From assembly GCA_019057795.1 (NCBI GenBank), contig JAHLWS010000008.1:1-55413 (forward strand): DNA of 55,413 nt, given 5' to 3'. The position numbers and the translations under genes are program-made. The notes under the pieces are model-generated. The model was not told the origin of the DNA. It saw nothing but the letters and a program-made list of their open reading frames with translations, and did not search any database. How positions within the stretch are numbered: position 1 is the stretch's first letter; each line of letters starts with the position of its first letter. Shown here piece by piece: positions 36,501 through 45,905 of the stretch. This DNA is from Promethearchaeota archaeon (GTDB taxonomy: Archaea > Asgardarchaeota > Lokiarchaeia > Sigyniarchaeales > SOKP01).

Positions 36501-37505
36501 ACTATTTTAGAAACTCATCCTAATCAAGTCTGTTTTTCCGCTCCCATTGATTATTTAACTCGTTTTCCCTATATTAAAACAATCGAAATTTATTTGGATG
36601 CTTCGAATCTTGCTCCCTCTATAGGAGAAGAACTGGATTTGTCTGTTTACATTAAAAACAACGGTCTTGAAGGATTTAACATTCAAAACTTAGTTATTTC
36701 AATGAACGATCAGTTTGGGGATTTAGCACGAATAGATAGTGAAGATTTAATTCTAGCGGAGATAGGATATAATGAAACTAAATCATGTAACATAACTTTA
36801 ATCAAACGCGATTGGAAAGGGTATTTTTATCCTTCCATTAATTACCTGGAGATTTCAGAAAAAAATTTAATTCAAATTGCTTCTTCAGAACCATTAATAT
36901 TAGGGAGAATTAATTTTTCTATTATTAAATCAGTTGATAAAAACCAAGTTGAAATTGGGGACATTATAACTGTTGAACTTAATGTTAAAAATGTTGGAAC
37001 AATTTGTGTTAAAAACCTAAGCATTAATGACATTATTAGTTTCACAGAAATTGAATTCAACTTAATAAGTGGCAGTCTTATTAACACCATTTCAAGTTTG
37101 CAACCAGGAGAGAATTTAACCTTTTCATATAAAATTCAAGCTATAACTCAAGCTGTATTAAGGTTAAAGTCTGCCAGTATTGAGTATTATTACCTATTGA
37201 AGCTCAAGGATACTTCTAATTTAGTCGAAGTCAAAGTAGTAATTCCAGAAATAATTCAAGTCTTTTTTGTTTTAGGTCCAATGTTAATTTCTTTAACAGT
37301 TTTAACCATTTTCCTTTGGAAAACAAAAAAATATAAAGCCAAAAAGTACGAGCTTAAACGGAACGAGCTAATGCTTTTCAAAGTTTCTGGCAGTAGTACC
37401 ATTCTAAAAATTGAGAATACTTTAAGAGATAGATTTAATTCAATTTCTAAGATTCAAAGTGAAGAAATTATTGAAAAAGAAAATGGAGGTGAATCTATTA
37501 GCTGA
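33555..37505 (+). CDS. Giant extracellular protein with N- and C-terminal membrane helices
   Basis: This 1316-aa protein has a signal-peptide/anchor at residues 1-28 (FKKMIVFVLILSFLSTPLY) and a C-terminal transmembrane segment near 1233-1256 followed by a basic tail. The bulk is extracellular, acidic and rich in N-X-S/T sequons. Toward the C terminus it has repeated CARDB-like beta-sandwich patterns (VGDINNLTLVFRNIGSDSAKNI; EIGDIITVELNVKNVGTICVKN). Such domains are common in archaeal surface proteins. It starts at TTG 33555 with a Shine-Dalgarno sequence. It lies between the first permease and the protease and is probably the periplasm-equivalent component of the ABC machine. Confidence 0.7.
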   Translation: MIRFKKMIVFVLILSFLSTPLYINFKEKIIAPKIENNDLYKYDLINPSDIAGTDLYAEQINVFVAGNKSIIKQSLFTNDTSILPRFDTRDPAFYKCNVLFSVSNGITPEIFPRILNEDGFNRQYEMTFNSFSGFLYYDEEMNEDDVKLRAERALEIIKRKFEIDLIMISVSNPYLFPFVGYYPDWDIYFHEITTNLPMDGYWKALDVERLTSEEYINSQHLSSTFLLVNSLDLLDKDITESIDQVNFNIDSLDLTYLENFEVDNIFEQFSSISVGNFSDVLDSNQTTQEDSEGFGDMFSGLTLSNESHYTSLMVQYEGLSEGIKNIGENEYKFNLWDALGYQGEQLQPSEKIFIALMGAFMSEININIFCTEIVDETPKYFTFYDFLLEQIALLSFYADVDFDVQTLKNYSFELIWVDEKGFKHNYVKPVNLNDPTDVINFLHQLGWQGLPGIPTGILNPIEDLVITYKISNSEPNLLITKDLIGDNASFGVYNNFSFNIMAKNVGNETAWGVPTPIPIELDDAFSIVVGPIGVILGYDEDLKDAIWEVVRVEYSGQYDSLEDFFNFDEDPRMFYFDTTGAGSIDTYYPNFSNFSNLLPYNENMNHVIDLIAIGNPQLISNLETVGLSSDSLKETFTNEESIWNDDNWKLEPNEMISYTFDNFSIEEYDTFSQFYKYNFTIKEIFPELPSIISGVSIEETSPQMALANDDEDWIIESEEKYVDQHEIEIQFLFQNMTNIDLINNSLDRVSIMINFTDPSNVLEFEVFNFSTEEFQNISAYLTSTVNNTSTFSFIKNQGTLEWLFDPTARDNHTIILKIKGISTSLFNISINDLDVELYYRDINEYKVLGSRVIYTSLNGKVEYIRTSNSISLSTYDMASIVSYSYLTGYSTKVGDINNLTLVFRNIGSDSAKNINISILIPGIIYDPINFTIVENYLKYNTAELAPYAEKQVSFSFYVPNTAVISSTNISYSTPEHIQNLNSTILETHPNQVCFSAPIDYLTRFPYIKTIEIYLDASNLAPSIGEELDLSVYIKNNGLEGFNIQNLVISMNDQFGDLARIDSEDLILAEIGYNETKSCNITLIKRDWKGYFYPSINYLEISEKNLIQIASSEPLILGRINFSIIKSVDKNQVEIGDIITVELNVKNVGTICVKNLSINDIISFTEIEFNLISGSLINTISSLQPGENLTFSYKIQAITQAVLRLKSASIEYYYLLKLKDTSNLVEVKVVIPEIIQVFFVLGPMLISLTVLTIFLWKTKKYKAKKYELKRNELMLFKVSGSSTILKIENTLRDRFNSISKIQSEEIIEKENGGESIS
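37485..37491 (+). promoter_or_regulatory. Shine-Dalgarno supporting a CTG start
   Basis: GGAGGTG ends 10 nt before CTG 37502. The preceding gene's TGA overlaps this start as CTGA, the analogue of the usual ATGA coupling. Confidence 0.6.
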
Positions 37506-40500
37506 AGAAACTAATTAAATTCACACTTATTTTATCTCTTATCATAGGTTCGACTGTGGGAATGAGTTTCATTTTTAATTTAATAACTCCATATAAATTA
37601 AATTTTGGAAAACAAGAGAGTGTCGACGAACATCTACATAGATCAAATAATGGTAAAAAATCTGTTATCGTTTTTTTTAATGAATCCACATTTGATGCCA
37701 ACGCTAAAATTAGGTTTGAATTTTATGGAGGAGATTTTAAAGAAAACGAAGAATGGAACTCTTTGTTTAATAGCTTTTCAGGGTTTGCAGGAGCAATTCC
37801 TACAGAAAACATTTCCAAGTATAAAAGCGAGTTTCCAGACATAAACATAGAAGCTGATGAAATTATTGAAGTTCAAATGAATTATGCTAGCATTCAAACC
37901 CAATCAGTTAATTCAACATGGTATATAAATGGTTATAAAGGAAATACAGATTCTTCTATTGCTGTTTTGGACAGTGGTGTAAATCTTAACCATGACTTTT
38001 TACAAGGTAGAATTATAGGTTGGCAGAATTTTATTAGTCAAGATCCGATGACGGATGATAATGGTCATGGCACATTTATAGCTTCAGTTATTGCGGGCAC
38101 TGGTACTTCAGCTTATAATTCTATCAGTCCTTCAATTGTGAATTTATACGGCAATTATTCTCATTTAGATCTTTTTGACGAATACTTACCTTCTAAAAAC
38201 TATTCAGTAAAAATCTTTTCAACTAATATATCAAAATCAGATTCAATTATCGCAATAAATTCCACAAGTAATTTTCAGTTAAGCGAGATAGATGGATTTT
38301 GGTTTGAGTTATATCTTAATTCCAGTTTAGTAAACTCGTCTCACATTCAAAATCCAAGTCAATATTATTCATTCAATCATAGTGTTCCTCAAACCGAACG
38401 AGGAATTTACGATTTGTACATAAAGTATCACAAAAAATCAAGTTCCATTCCTTTTTTTTCATTCAATTCGTCTGTTTCGTTCTTTCCAGAATCATATATT
38501 GAAGATTTCAATCATTTTACAGGAATAGCTAACGCAACTAATATACTGGCATACAAGATCGTAAACCAAACTGGAAAGGGGTATGTGTCTGATTTAATAT
38601 CAGCGATGGCAAGTGTAATTCAAAATCGAACGAACCATCATATCGTTAGTGTTTGTTTAAGCATCGGAACTTTAGGAGAAGATGTTTCCGCCATTAACGC
38701 TGTAATTGATGAAGTAATTGAAAACCATATTTTAGTAGTAATTGCCGCTGGAAATAAAGGGATTGAAGGTTCAAAACCTTTTAATAAGTTAGGTATGAAT
38801 AAAAACGCGATTGTCGTTGGGGCTATCAATGATAAGGATCAAATAACATCTTATAGCAGTATGGGGCGGGATGTAGGGAATAACGTTCTAAAACCAGATA
38901 TAGTTGCTCCTGGAGGTAGTAAATTACCAGGCCACCGCTCGCTAATAAGCGCAGATGCAAAATCGAATGAATCTACCGCTTCATATGGGACATCAATTTC
39001 TACTGCGATTGTTTCAGCAACAATTAATTTATTAATAGACGCAAAATGGGGTAGTTGGACAGATTGGGATAATCAAGATTTATCGAAGTGTGTAAAAACA
39101 CTTAAAGCAATTTTACTAATGACTGCTTCAGAAACCTCTCTTGAAAGAGAAGACGATCCTGAAACAGATATTGATGAAAGTAATTACTCCCCATCGAAAT
39201 ATTCTGGATTGTTAAATAGTTTAAAAGATGAACATGAAGGATACGGAAGGTTAAATATACAAGCCGCTATTGATGCGTTAACTAAGAATATTATAGTAAA
39301 TCAAACTGTAATTAACAATTTAATTAATTCGGAACAAGATCCTCTTGGTAATCATGTTTTTGCTAGAAAAATTACTCTACAAGAAGATATCCAATATCTA
39401 TTTAATTTAACGGGCGTAGACGACAATGTTGATTTGGACTTATTCTTATTCTCGAACGAATCTAATCAATATGGTGAACCCTTATTATTACAATCAACAC
39501 AAAAATGGTATGGAGATTTCGATTCATTTTATTTCACACCGAAGTATAATCAAACAGAATGCGTTGTTATCGTGAAAGCTATCAATGGTAGTAGTAGCTT
39601 CAAGTTAAAAATCTCAAATGTTAGTAACAATTTCGTTCCTGAGTTAAAAGTCCCTGAAATTACTTATTCTGGTGGAATAAAAAATGCTACTGTCATTAGT
39701 GTTCAAGAGTTTTATGGAAATGATCCCGCAAAAAATTATACTATTGATAGTTATAGGTTTTACATAGAATATTTTGATGAAGATAGTTTAAATGTACCTC
39801 CACAAGAAGTACTAGTACATATTGTTGAAACTTCAGAAAGTTATAGTTTATTTCAATTAAACGAGTTGGACAGCAACTATACTAATGGAGCTATTTTTAG
39901 AAGTAATTTGGTAAAGTTTTCTACACCTAATACGTACCACTATTATTTTACTGCTAGCGATGGTTTACACCAAGCGAGATATCCCCAATCTGGAGAATTA
40001 AATATTACAATTGAATTTCCAACAGATAGCGAGACATTTCCTTACGCTCACGATTTTAATGATGGTTTCAATGGTTGGACTTATAATGGAACAGGCTGGG
40101 GCTTATTAACACAATCTAATCAATTAGACAATCGTTCCCGTTTATATTCTGAGGAGTGGTCAGCAATGTATTTTGGTAGAGATCATAATTATCCTTCGAA
40201 TTACACTTATCAACCATATCTTATTACAAACCCTTTTCCAAATGGTTCTTTACGAAGTCCTTTATTTAACATAACACAGGTTAATAAGAATTTTACTCAA
40301 GTTTTTGCTAAGTTTGGTTTAAGAACAAGTATAAATTCTGGAGATTTTATGTATTTGCAAATTAACCCGAATTGGACTGGTTGGATTACTTTGAAAACTT
40401 ATACAAATGAAGAAAGAGATTGGTTTCTCGAAGAAATAAATATCACGCAATATATTGGTAATTACGTGCAATTTAGATTCCTCGCTTTGCTAGACGATGA

Positions 40501-42301
40501 GTTTGATCCTATCAATTACAAAGGACTAATGTTGGACTATTTTTCTTTAGAGAACCATACCAACCTTTATTCTCCAGAAATCGATTTTGTTCTCGAGGAG
40601 AACTTACTCGCGACGCAAGGTTTTAAATACGACAGCTTTACATTCTCCTGTAGATATTACGATTTTGATGGAAATTATCCCGAATTTGTATACTTTGAGA
40701 TTGACAATAATAATTACTCTATGATAAATTTATTTGGAGACTGGAACATTAGTTCCAATTCTATCGGAAATCGTGGGATTCTATTTGTTAAATCATTAGT
40801 TATTAGTGATCTTTCTGATCTTTCTTTCAGGTTTCATGTATTTGATGGAAAATTTCAAGATTCAACTATTTATTATAACCAAGATAATTCATTGTTTAGT
40901 TTTCAAAACCCTGATGTATTTGAATTTAATGTAAATCAAAATGATAAATTGATTGGATATGAATTCTCAAGCGATTCCCTATCAGAATATTATGTTGTAG
41001 GGGATCCCATACAAAAAGAATTAACTTCGTGGTTAAAAGGAGACAATACATGGCACATTACTTCTCGTTTTAAGCAATCATATATTTATGGAGGTTTAGG
41101 TCAAAGTTTTGGAAGCCTTAATCAAAGTTACGAGACAAATTGGAATATGAAACTAATTACACACCCCTTACATGTTAGAGGTGAATATAAGGTTTACCTA
41201 AAGTATTATTTTGATATTTCTTTAGAAAATGAATTCTTTTTAGAACTTGACGAACTCGATAACTGTACAGTTTCGATATCAAAAAATTTTGGTGAAAGTT
41301 GGGTTATTCTTAAAGAATATTACTTCGATAGCGAGATTCTTTCTGGAAACGAATCGTTGGATATTTCGCAATTTTCTGATGAAGATGTAATGATTATGTT
41401 TACTTTGTCTACCAATGATATTACTACTGGACTTGGGAATGGATGGTTGTTATCAAACATATATATAGGTTATAACAAGTCAACAGATTTTGTTGCTCCT
41501 AAGATCGAGATTCTTAGCCCTTCAAACGACGAATTGGTTAGTGGGATTACTACATTGGAAGCAAATGTCAGCGATGATGTGGAATTAGACAACTCAAGGA
41601 TATACATATATATTAACAATCAAATTGTTGATAAGACTTTACTTAATTACGATCAAGCAACAGGCATTTTAACATTCCAATGGGATACAACGCTATACAA
41701 AGACGGACGCTACGATATAAAAGTTGTAACATTTGATAAAGAAGGTAATAGAGGCGAATCCTCTATATCCGTCGTAGTAGATAATGGATTTATAGATCTG
41801 CGAACGTGGGGGGTGTGGTTAATAATAATCGTAAGTGTTCTAGCTATTGGCATAATATCATATTTTATTGCTGAGAAAAGAGGTAAGGTTTGGATTAAAA
41901 ATCGTAAAAATTCAAATGCTGGGAAAATAAGGTTAAAACATATTGATAAAGATCAAATAATCAAAAGGATAGAGATAATAGAGCCTAAAGACGAACAACA
42001 AAGACCATTAATTCTTCACTGTAAGTATTGTAGATCATGGTTTGAATCTAATAAATTCAACTATATCTGTCCAGTATGCGAACACGATCAAATTTATGTA
42101 GCATACAATTGTATGAATTGCGGAAAGTGGTACTTTAAAGACGAACCGAGCGATGACTATTATTGTAAAAAAAAAAATTGCCAAGGCGTTCGGTTAATAA
42201 AACGTGAAAAAGAAGAGATTAAAGATATTTTAAATCAAAAAGGTAAACTTCTAAGAAAATATGAATTTAAAAGTAAAAAATCTAGTATATTAGGCCCTTA
42301 A
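37502..42301 (+). CDS. Membrane-anchored subtilisin-like protease with cytoplasmic zinc ribbons
   Basis: From CTG 37502 this is 1599 aa. The next in-frame start is GTG 37556, but it would remove the basic start of the signal peptide (KKLIKFTLILSLIIGS). The S8 catalytic residues are D157 in AVLDSGV, H189 in DDNGHGT, oxyanion N418 in VIAAGNKG and S498 in YGTSIST. An insert of about 230 residues separates H189 from N418, far longer than in typical subtilisins. A large extracellular region of immunoglobulin-like and lectin-like sandwiches follows, then a transmembrane helix at about 1437-1458 and a basic cytoplasmic segment. Last come zinc-ribbon cysteines C1507, C1510, C1523, C1526, C1537, C1540, C1555 and C1560. 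It probably processes surface proteins handled by the adjacent transporter. Confidence 0.82.
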   Translation: MKKLIKFTLILSLIIGSTVGMSFIFNLITPYKLNFGKQESVDEHLHRSNNGKKSVIVFFNESTFDANAKIRFEFYGGDFKENEEWNSLFNSFSGFAGAIPTENISKYKSEFPDINIEADEIIEVQMNYASIQTQSVNSTWYINGYKGNTDSSIAVLDSGVNLNHDFLQGRIIGWQNFISQDPMTDDNGHGTFIASVIAGTGTSAYNSISPSIVNLYGNYSHLDLFDEYLPSKNYSVKIFSTNISKSDSIIAINSTSNFQLSEIDGFWFELYLNSSLVNSSHIQNPSQYYSFNHSVPQTERGIYDLYIKYHKKSSSIPFFSFNSSVSFFPESYIEDFNHFTGIANATNILAYKIVNQTGKGYVSDLISAMASVIQNRTNHHIVSVCLSIGTLGEDVSAINAVIDEVIENHILVVIAAGNKGIEGSKPFNKLGMNKNAIVVGAINDKDQITSYSSMGRDVGNNVLKPDIVAPGGSKLPGHRSLISADAKSNESTASYGTSISTAIVSATINLLIDAKWGSWTDWDNQDLSKCVKTLKAILLMTASETSLEREDDPETDIDESNYSPSKYSGLLNSLKDEHEGYGRLNIQAAIDALTKNIIVNQTVINNLINSEQDPLGNHVFARKITLQEDIQYLFNLTGVDDNVDLDLFLFSNESNQYGEPLLLQSTQKWYGDFDSFYFTPKYNQTECVVIVKAINGSSSFKLKISNVSNNFVPELKVPEITYSGGIKNATVISVQEFYGNDPAKNYTIDSYRFYIEYFDEDSLNVPPQEVLVHIVETSESYSLFQLNELDSNYTNGAIFRSNLVKFSTPNTYHYYFTASDGLHQARYPQSGELNITIEFPTDSETFPYAHDFNDGFNGWTYNGTGWGLLTQSNQLDNRSRLYSEEWSAMYFGRDHNYPSNYTYQPYLITNPFPNGSLRSPLFNITQVNKNFTQVFAKFGLRTSINSGDFMYLQINPNWTGWITLKTYTNEERDWFLEEINITQYIGNYVQFRFLALLDDEFDPINYKGLMLDYFSLENHTNLYSPEIDFVLEENLLATQGFKYDSFTFSCRYYDFDGNYPEFVYFEIDNNNYSMINLFGDWNISSNSIGNRGILFVKSLVISDLSDLSFRFHVFDGKFQDSTIYYNQDNSLFSFQNPDVFEFNVNQNDKLIGYEFSSDSLSEYYVVGDPIQKELTSWLKGDNTWHITSRFKQSYIYGGLGQSFGSLNQSYETNWNMKLITHPLHVRGEYKVYLKYYFDISLENEFFLELDELDNCTVSISKNFGESWVILKEYYFDSEILSGNESLDISQFSDEDVMIMFTLSTNDITTGLGNGWLLSNIYIGYNKSTDFVAPKIEILSPSNDELVSGITTLEANVSDDVELDNSRIYIYINNQIVDKTLLNYDQATGILTFQWDTTLYKDGRYDIKVVTFDKEGNRGESSISVVVDNGFIDLRTWGVWLIIIVSVLAIGIISYFIAEKRGKVWIKNRKNSNAGKIRLKHIDKDQIIKRIEIIEPKDEQQRPLILHCKYCRSWFESNKFNYICPVCEHDQIYVAYNCMNCGKWYFKDEPSDDYYCKKKNCQGVRLIKREKEEIKDILNQKGKLLRKYEFKSKKSSILGP

Positions 42302-42331
42302 GTCAAATTAAACTAATAAAAGCTGGAAAAA

Positions 42332-45298
42332 TTGAGTTTGAAAAATTATTTATATAGGATTAGATTAAAAATAAGGTTACAATTTTTAAGACATCTTTGG
42401 CTTAATATTAAAAGAGATCGCGCAAAAGCATTATTTGGCATAGGAGGTATCACTGTTTCAATAATCCTGCTAACTAGTATAGGAATGGTAAACAATACGA
42501 TGTCGTTTAATTATATGGGATTAATTACAAGCACAACAGGAAGCGCGGATATAATGATTTCACGAACAATGAAAACGGACTTAACATTTGACCCTTTCTT
42601 TGATGAAACTATCATAGATGACGAATTGCAAGATATTGATGGCGTAGAAGAACTTTTTCCAAGAATAATGATGCTCGTAAAAGTATCTTCTGATAAAACA
42701 GATTCAAATGGTACCTTACAAATCTACGGTATTAACTTTATTAAAGAAGCAAATAATGGTCATATGGGAAATCTAAACTTAGTTAATCAAAATGGCACAG
42801 AAACCAGAGGGATTTATACCAGCGAACCTGGAATGGGAGAATGTGTTATCTTATGGACTGTAGCAGAATTATTAAATGTTAGTTTAGGGGATTTAATACA
42901 TTTGGATTACCAAGAATATAGTTTGGATGTCAAAGTTGTCGCAGTCTGCAAGCAAGATTTAAAATTTACAGATTTTGAAAATGCTTTAATAATCATTAAT
43001 TTACAACAAGCTCAATTGTTTTTACAAAGGGATGGAGAAATTAATTTGATTATGGGAACGCTTGAAAATCCACAGTCAATATACGATGTTAGTGATATAG
43101 ATCTTACAAAAAGGAAAATACGAGTGATAGGAACTCGAATTCAACAGAGATTGGACCCAAATATCTATTCTGTGTCAATGCCAAAATTACAAGAATTAAG
43201 TAGTCAGCAATTGATGCTAATTGGGATGACTATTATCTTCTGGTTTATTACGGGTATATCTATGCTCATTACGGCGATTTTAATAAATTCAATTCTTTCC
43301 ACCTCTACTGAAGAAAGAATAAGAGAATTTGGCATTTTAAGAGTTGTGGGAGGAAAAAAGACATTCCCTGTCAAAATAGTTGTCTTTGAAGGCGTATTAA
43401 TAGGAGTCGTAGGGGCTATCTTAGGAATTATTATAGGAATAATATTTACACCCCCAATAGTAGACTATTTATTCATTGTAATGAATTTTCCAATTCAAAA
43501 TATGGAGTATGTAATCCAACCTCAGACAATTATTTTGGCTTTTTCAATAGGAACCATTGTTTCTTTAGTTGTCTCGTTGTTACCAGCTTTTAAAACTGCA
43601 AAAATTGATATTATAAAATCTATTACACCATTTCACAAAAAAGAACAAGGATGGGAAATAAAAAAGGAAGGAAGTATGAATGTTAGGAGTTTTCTAATTG
43701 GAAGCTCTCTCGCTACAATCGGTATGCTTGTTTTTATTTTACTACCAAGCGTCTTCATAACAGGGGATATTATGCTAATTGCTGGCTTGTTTATTGGACT
43801 TATTGCAGCTATATTACTTGGGTTGGTATTCGCATCGGTGGGAATTATACCATTTATTCAGAGCTTACTTATTGGAGCAATTACACCATTAATTAAAAAG
43901 TATGCTAATATTATTAAAATCTCTCTAAAAAGAAACAGAAGGCGTAATACAAGCACAATTATAATGTTTGCCATTAGTTTTTCTTTTATTTTTTTTATTA
44001 CGAGTGTTACAGAAATGGAATCAAAAAATATGTCTTTAAATTTAAGATTTCAGTATGGTTCCGATTTGGTTTTAATTAACCAAGGTTTAGAATCTGATGG
44101 TGACGCAGTTACCTTAGATATGATCCAAGAACTCAATTCTATTCAAGGAATAGACCAAACAGCGTTAATATTGTACAATATGTTTGATATTACAGCTGTT
44201 ATGTCAGTAATATTTGACTTCGGCGATAGTGGTCCAAGTTTTGACGAAGATTCTATCAATGAAGCGTTCTTAAACATTTTTGAGTTTTATTCCGCACAAG
44301 CAGAAACAAAATTTCAAGTAAAAGCTGCCGACATTGCTAACTTCGACGAAAATGAAGTTGGGTTTATTGGTATTGAAGAGGAGTATTATAACGTGATGGA
44401 TAGAGAGCTAATGATTTGGAGTAGCCCGGAAAGTGGTTTTAATTATTCATTTAGTCAAATTTTTGATTATAACAACACCTGCATAATTGCTAATGCTCTC
44501 GCTAGCGTTCTTGGAATAAGCGAAGTTGGCGAATACATACGATTAACATTCATCAACCCTCAAATTCCTAACGATCCAGGAAATATTACGCTTTTCCGCG
44601 TCGTAGGGATCTCAGGAGGGATGCCCGGATTTACCAACTTTAAAAGTTCTGAAGCTACAGCAAATGGTGGAGGTATAATGGTATCCTTAGATAATTACAT
44701 GCGTTTAATGAATGTTGAGGATCCTGGCGGTCCAAATATGATTGTGGATAAAGTCTTCATCAAATTATTAGACGATTCCGAAGAAAATATCGAAACCACA
44801 AAAGAAGAAATACAAAACCTATCCTCTGAAAAAGATTATTTTCTAGATGATGCCATATCAAAAATCAACTTCATGCAAGATATGTTTGAAAGACAAAGTA
44901 GTTTGATGGAGATCGTCCTATGGTTCGCTATAGTTATCGCAATCTTCGGATTAGTTAGTACTATGTATGCAATTATTTCTGAGCGGAAGTTTGAAATCGG
45001 TATTTTGAGATCACTTGGCATGAAAGCTAAAGACGTAAGGAACTTATTCTTGATTGAGAGTTTCATCATAATGTTGAGTAGTGGAGCCATGGGGACAGTA
45101 ATAGGTACTTATTGTGCTTATTTAATGGAAACCAATTTAGGTCTCATGACTGAAATGCCTATTGTATTTGCAATTCCTGTGGATGTTTTAGTAAGGGTTT
45201 TTACCCTTTCAATTACATTTGGAGTTTTAGGAATGTACTTAGTGCTAATAAAATTAAGTAAGCAAAGTGTAATGGATATCTTCCGCCAGACATTTTGA
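42332..45298 (+). CDS. Second FtsX/MacB-type ABC permease
   Basis: This is a 988-aa protein. Its layout mirrors that of the first permease: N-terminal helix (ALFGIGGITVSIILLTSIG), extracellular domain, FtsX helices with ERIREFGILRVVGGKKTFP, a second extracellular domain, and terminal helices with ERKFEIGILRSLGMKAKDVRNLF. The two permeases are clear paralogs and likely form a heterodimer driven by the single ATPase at the start of the operon. The start is TTG 42332, with TTG 42338 as an alternative; only a weak ribosome-binding site is visible. The gap from the protease gene is 30 bp. It is the last gene of the unit. Confidence 0.88.
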   Translation: MSLKNYLYRIRLKIRLQFLRHLWLNIKRDRAKALFGIGGITVSIILLTSIGMVNNTMSFNYMGLITSTTGSADIMISRTMKTDLTFDPFFDETIIDDELQDIDGVEELFPRIMMLVKVSSDKTDSNGTLQIYGINFIKEANNGHMGNLNLVNQNGTETRGIYTSEPGMGECVILWTVAELLNVSLGDLIHLDYQEYSLDVKVVAVCKQDLKFTDFENALIIINLQQAQLFLQRDGEINLIMGTLENPQSIYDVSDIDLTKRKIRVIGTRIQQRLDPNIYSVSMPKLQELSSQQLMLIGMTIIFWFITGISMLITAILINSILSTSTEERIREFGILRVVGGKKTFPVKIVVFEGVLIGVVGAILGIIIGIIFTPPIVDYLFIVMNFPIQNMEYVIQPQTIILAFSIGTIVSLVVSLLPAFKTAKIDIIKSITPFHKKEQGWEIKKEGSMNVRSFLIGSSLATIGMLVFILLPSVFITGDIMLIAGLFIGLIAAILLGLVFASVGIIPFIQSLLIGAITPLIKKYANIIKISLKRNRRRNTSTIIMFAISFSFIFFITSVTEMESKNMSLNLRFQYGSDLVLINQGLESDGDAVTLDMIQELNSIQGIDQTALILYNMFDITAVMSVIFDFGDSGPSFDEDSINEAFLNIFEFYSAQAETKFQVKAADIANFDENEVGFIGIEEEYYNVMDRELMIWSSPESGFNYSFSQIFDYNNTCIIANALASVLGISEVGEYIRLTFINPQIPNDPGNITLFRVVGISGGMPGFTNFKSSEATANGGGIMVSLDNYMRLMNVEDPGGPNMIVDKVFIKLLDDSEENIETTKEEIQNLSSEKDYFLDDAISKINFMQDMFERQSSLMEIVLWFAIVIAIFGLVSTMYAIISERKFEIGILRSLGMKAKDVRNLFLIESFIIMLSSGAMGTVIGTYCAYLMETNLGLMTEMPIVFAIPVDVLVRVFTLSITFGVLGMYLVLIKLSKQSVMDIFRQTF

Positions 45299-45394
45299 TG
45301 GTTATTATTATTATTAATATCTCAGAGTTGACAATCAATTCCAGTGTTCCTATCAGAAACTTTAATCAAAAATCAATTTTAGTACCTCTAAGAA

Positions 45395-45796
45395 TTAAAT
45401 AAAGTAAAGAGGGAAGCAAATCATTTGTATAAAACTCTGATATAATAAAACTTTTAATGCCATTCTGAATGAATCTTTAAATTCTTCCTTATAAAATTTT
45501 TTAACAATAAGAGGTCCTATTATTAAGAATGTACTTAAAGATATAATTAGAGTTATAGTGAATAAAGATATTGAGAGGATATTATCGGTTTCTAAAAAAG
45601 TTAAATTTCCAGTAACTAGTTGAATTATATAACCTATACTAAAAGTTATTGTCATCCATATAAAAATAACGATAAATGCTGTTTTATAGGAGATGTCCCA
45701 CTCATTAGTTTTAGCTATATTTCTTGCAATTAATGTGCCTGTTATTATATAAATTGCAAAAAGAATTGGATATAAAAAAGGAGCTAATATTCCCAT
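45395..45796 (-). CDS. Small four-helix membrane protein
   Basis: This 133-aa protein is strongly hydrophobic, with four predicted transmembrane helices (for example LYPILFAIYIITGTLIA, AFIVIFIWMTITFSIGY and IISLSTFLIIGPLIVKKF). There is no recognised family. It converges on the end of the ABC operon (96-bp gap) and is followed upstream by the rdgB gene 109 bp away. Confidence 0.55.
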   Translation of the reverse strand: MGILAPFLYPILFAIYIITGTLIARNIAKTNEWDISYKTAFIVIFIWMTITFSIGYIIQLVTGNLTFLETDNILSISLFTITLIISLSTFLIIGPLIVKKFYKEEFKDSFRMALKVLLYQSFIQMICFPLYFI

Positions 45797-45905
45797 TTTA
45801 TTTTTCCCTCGAAATTCTAAATTTGAAAAAGAATATTGGACTATGAAACAAAGGATAATTTCTATATTTAAATTTATCTTTTAAATGATAATTCTTTAAA
45901 GACTG

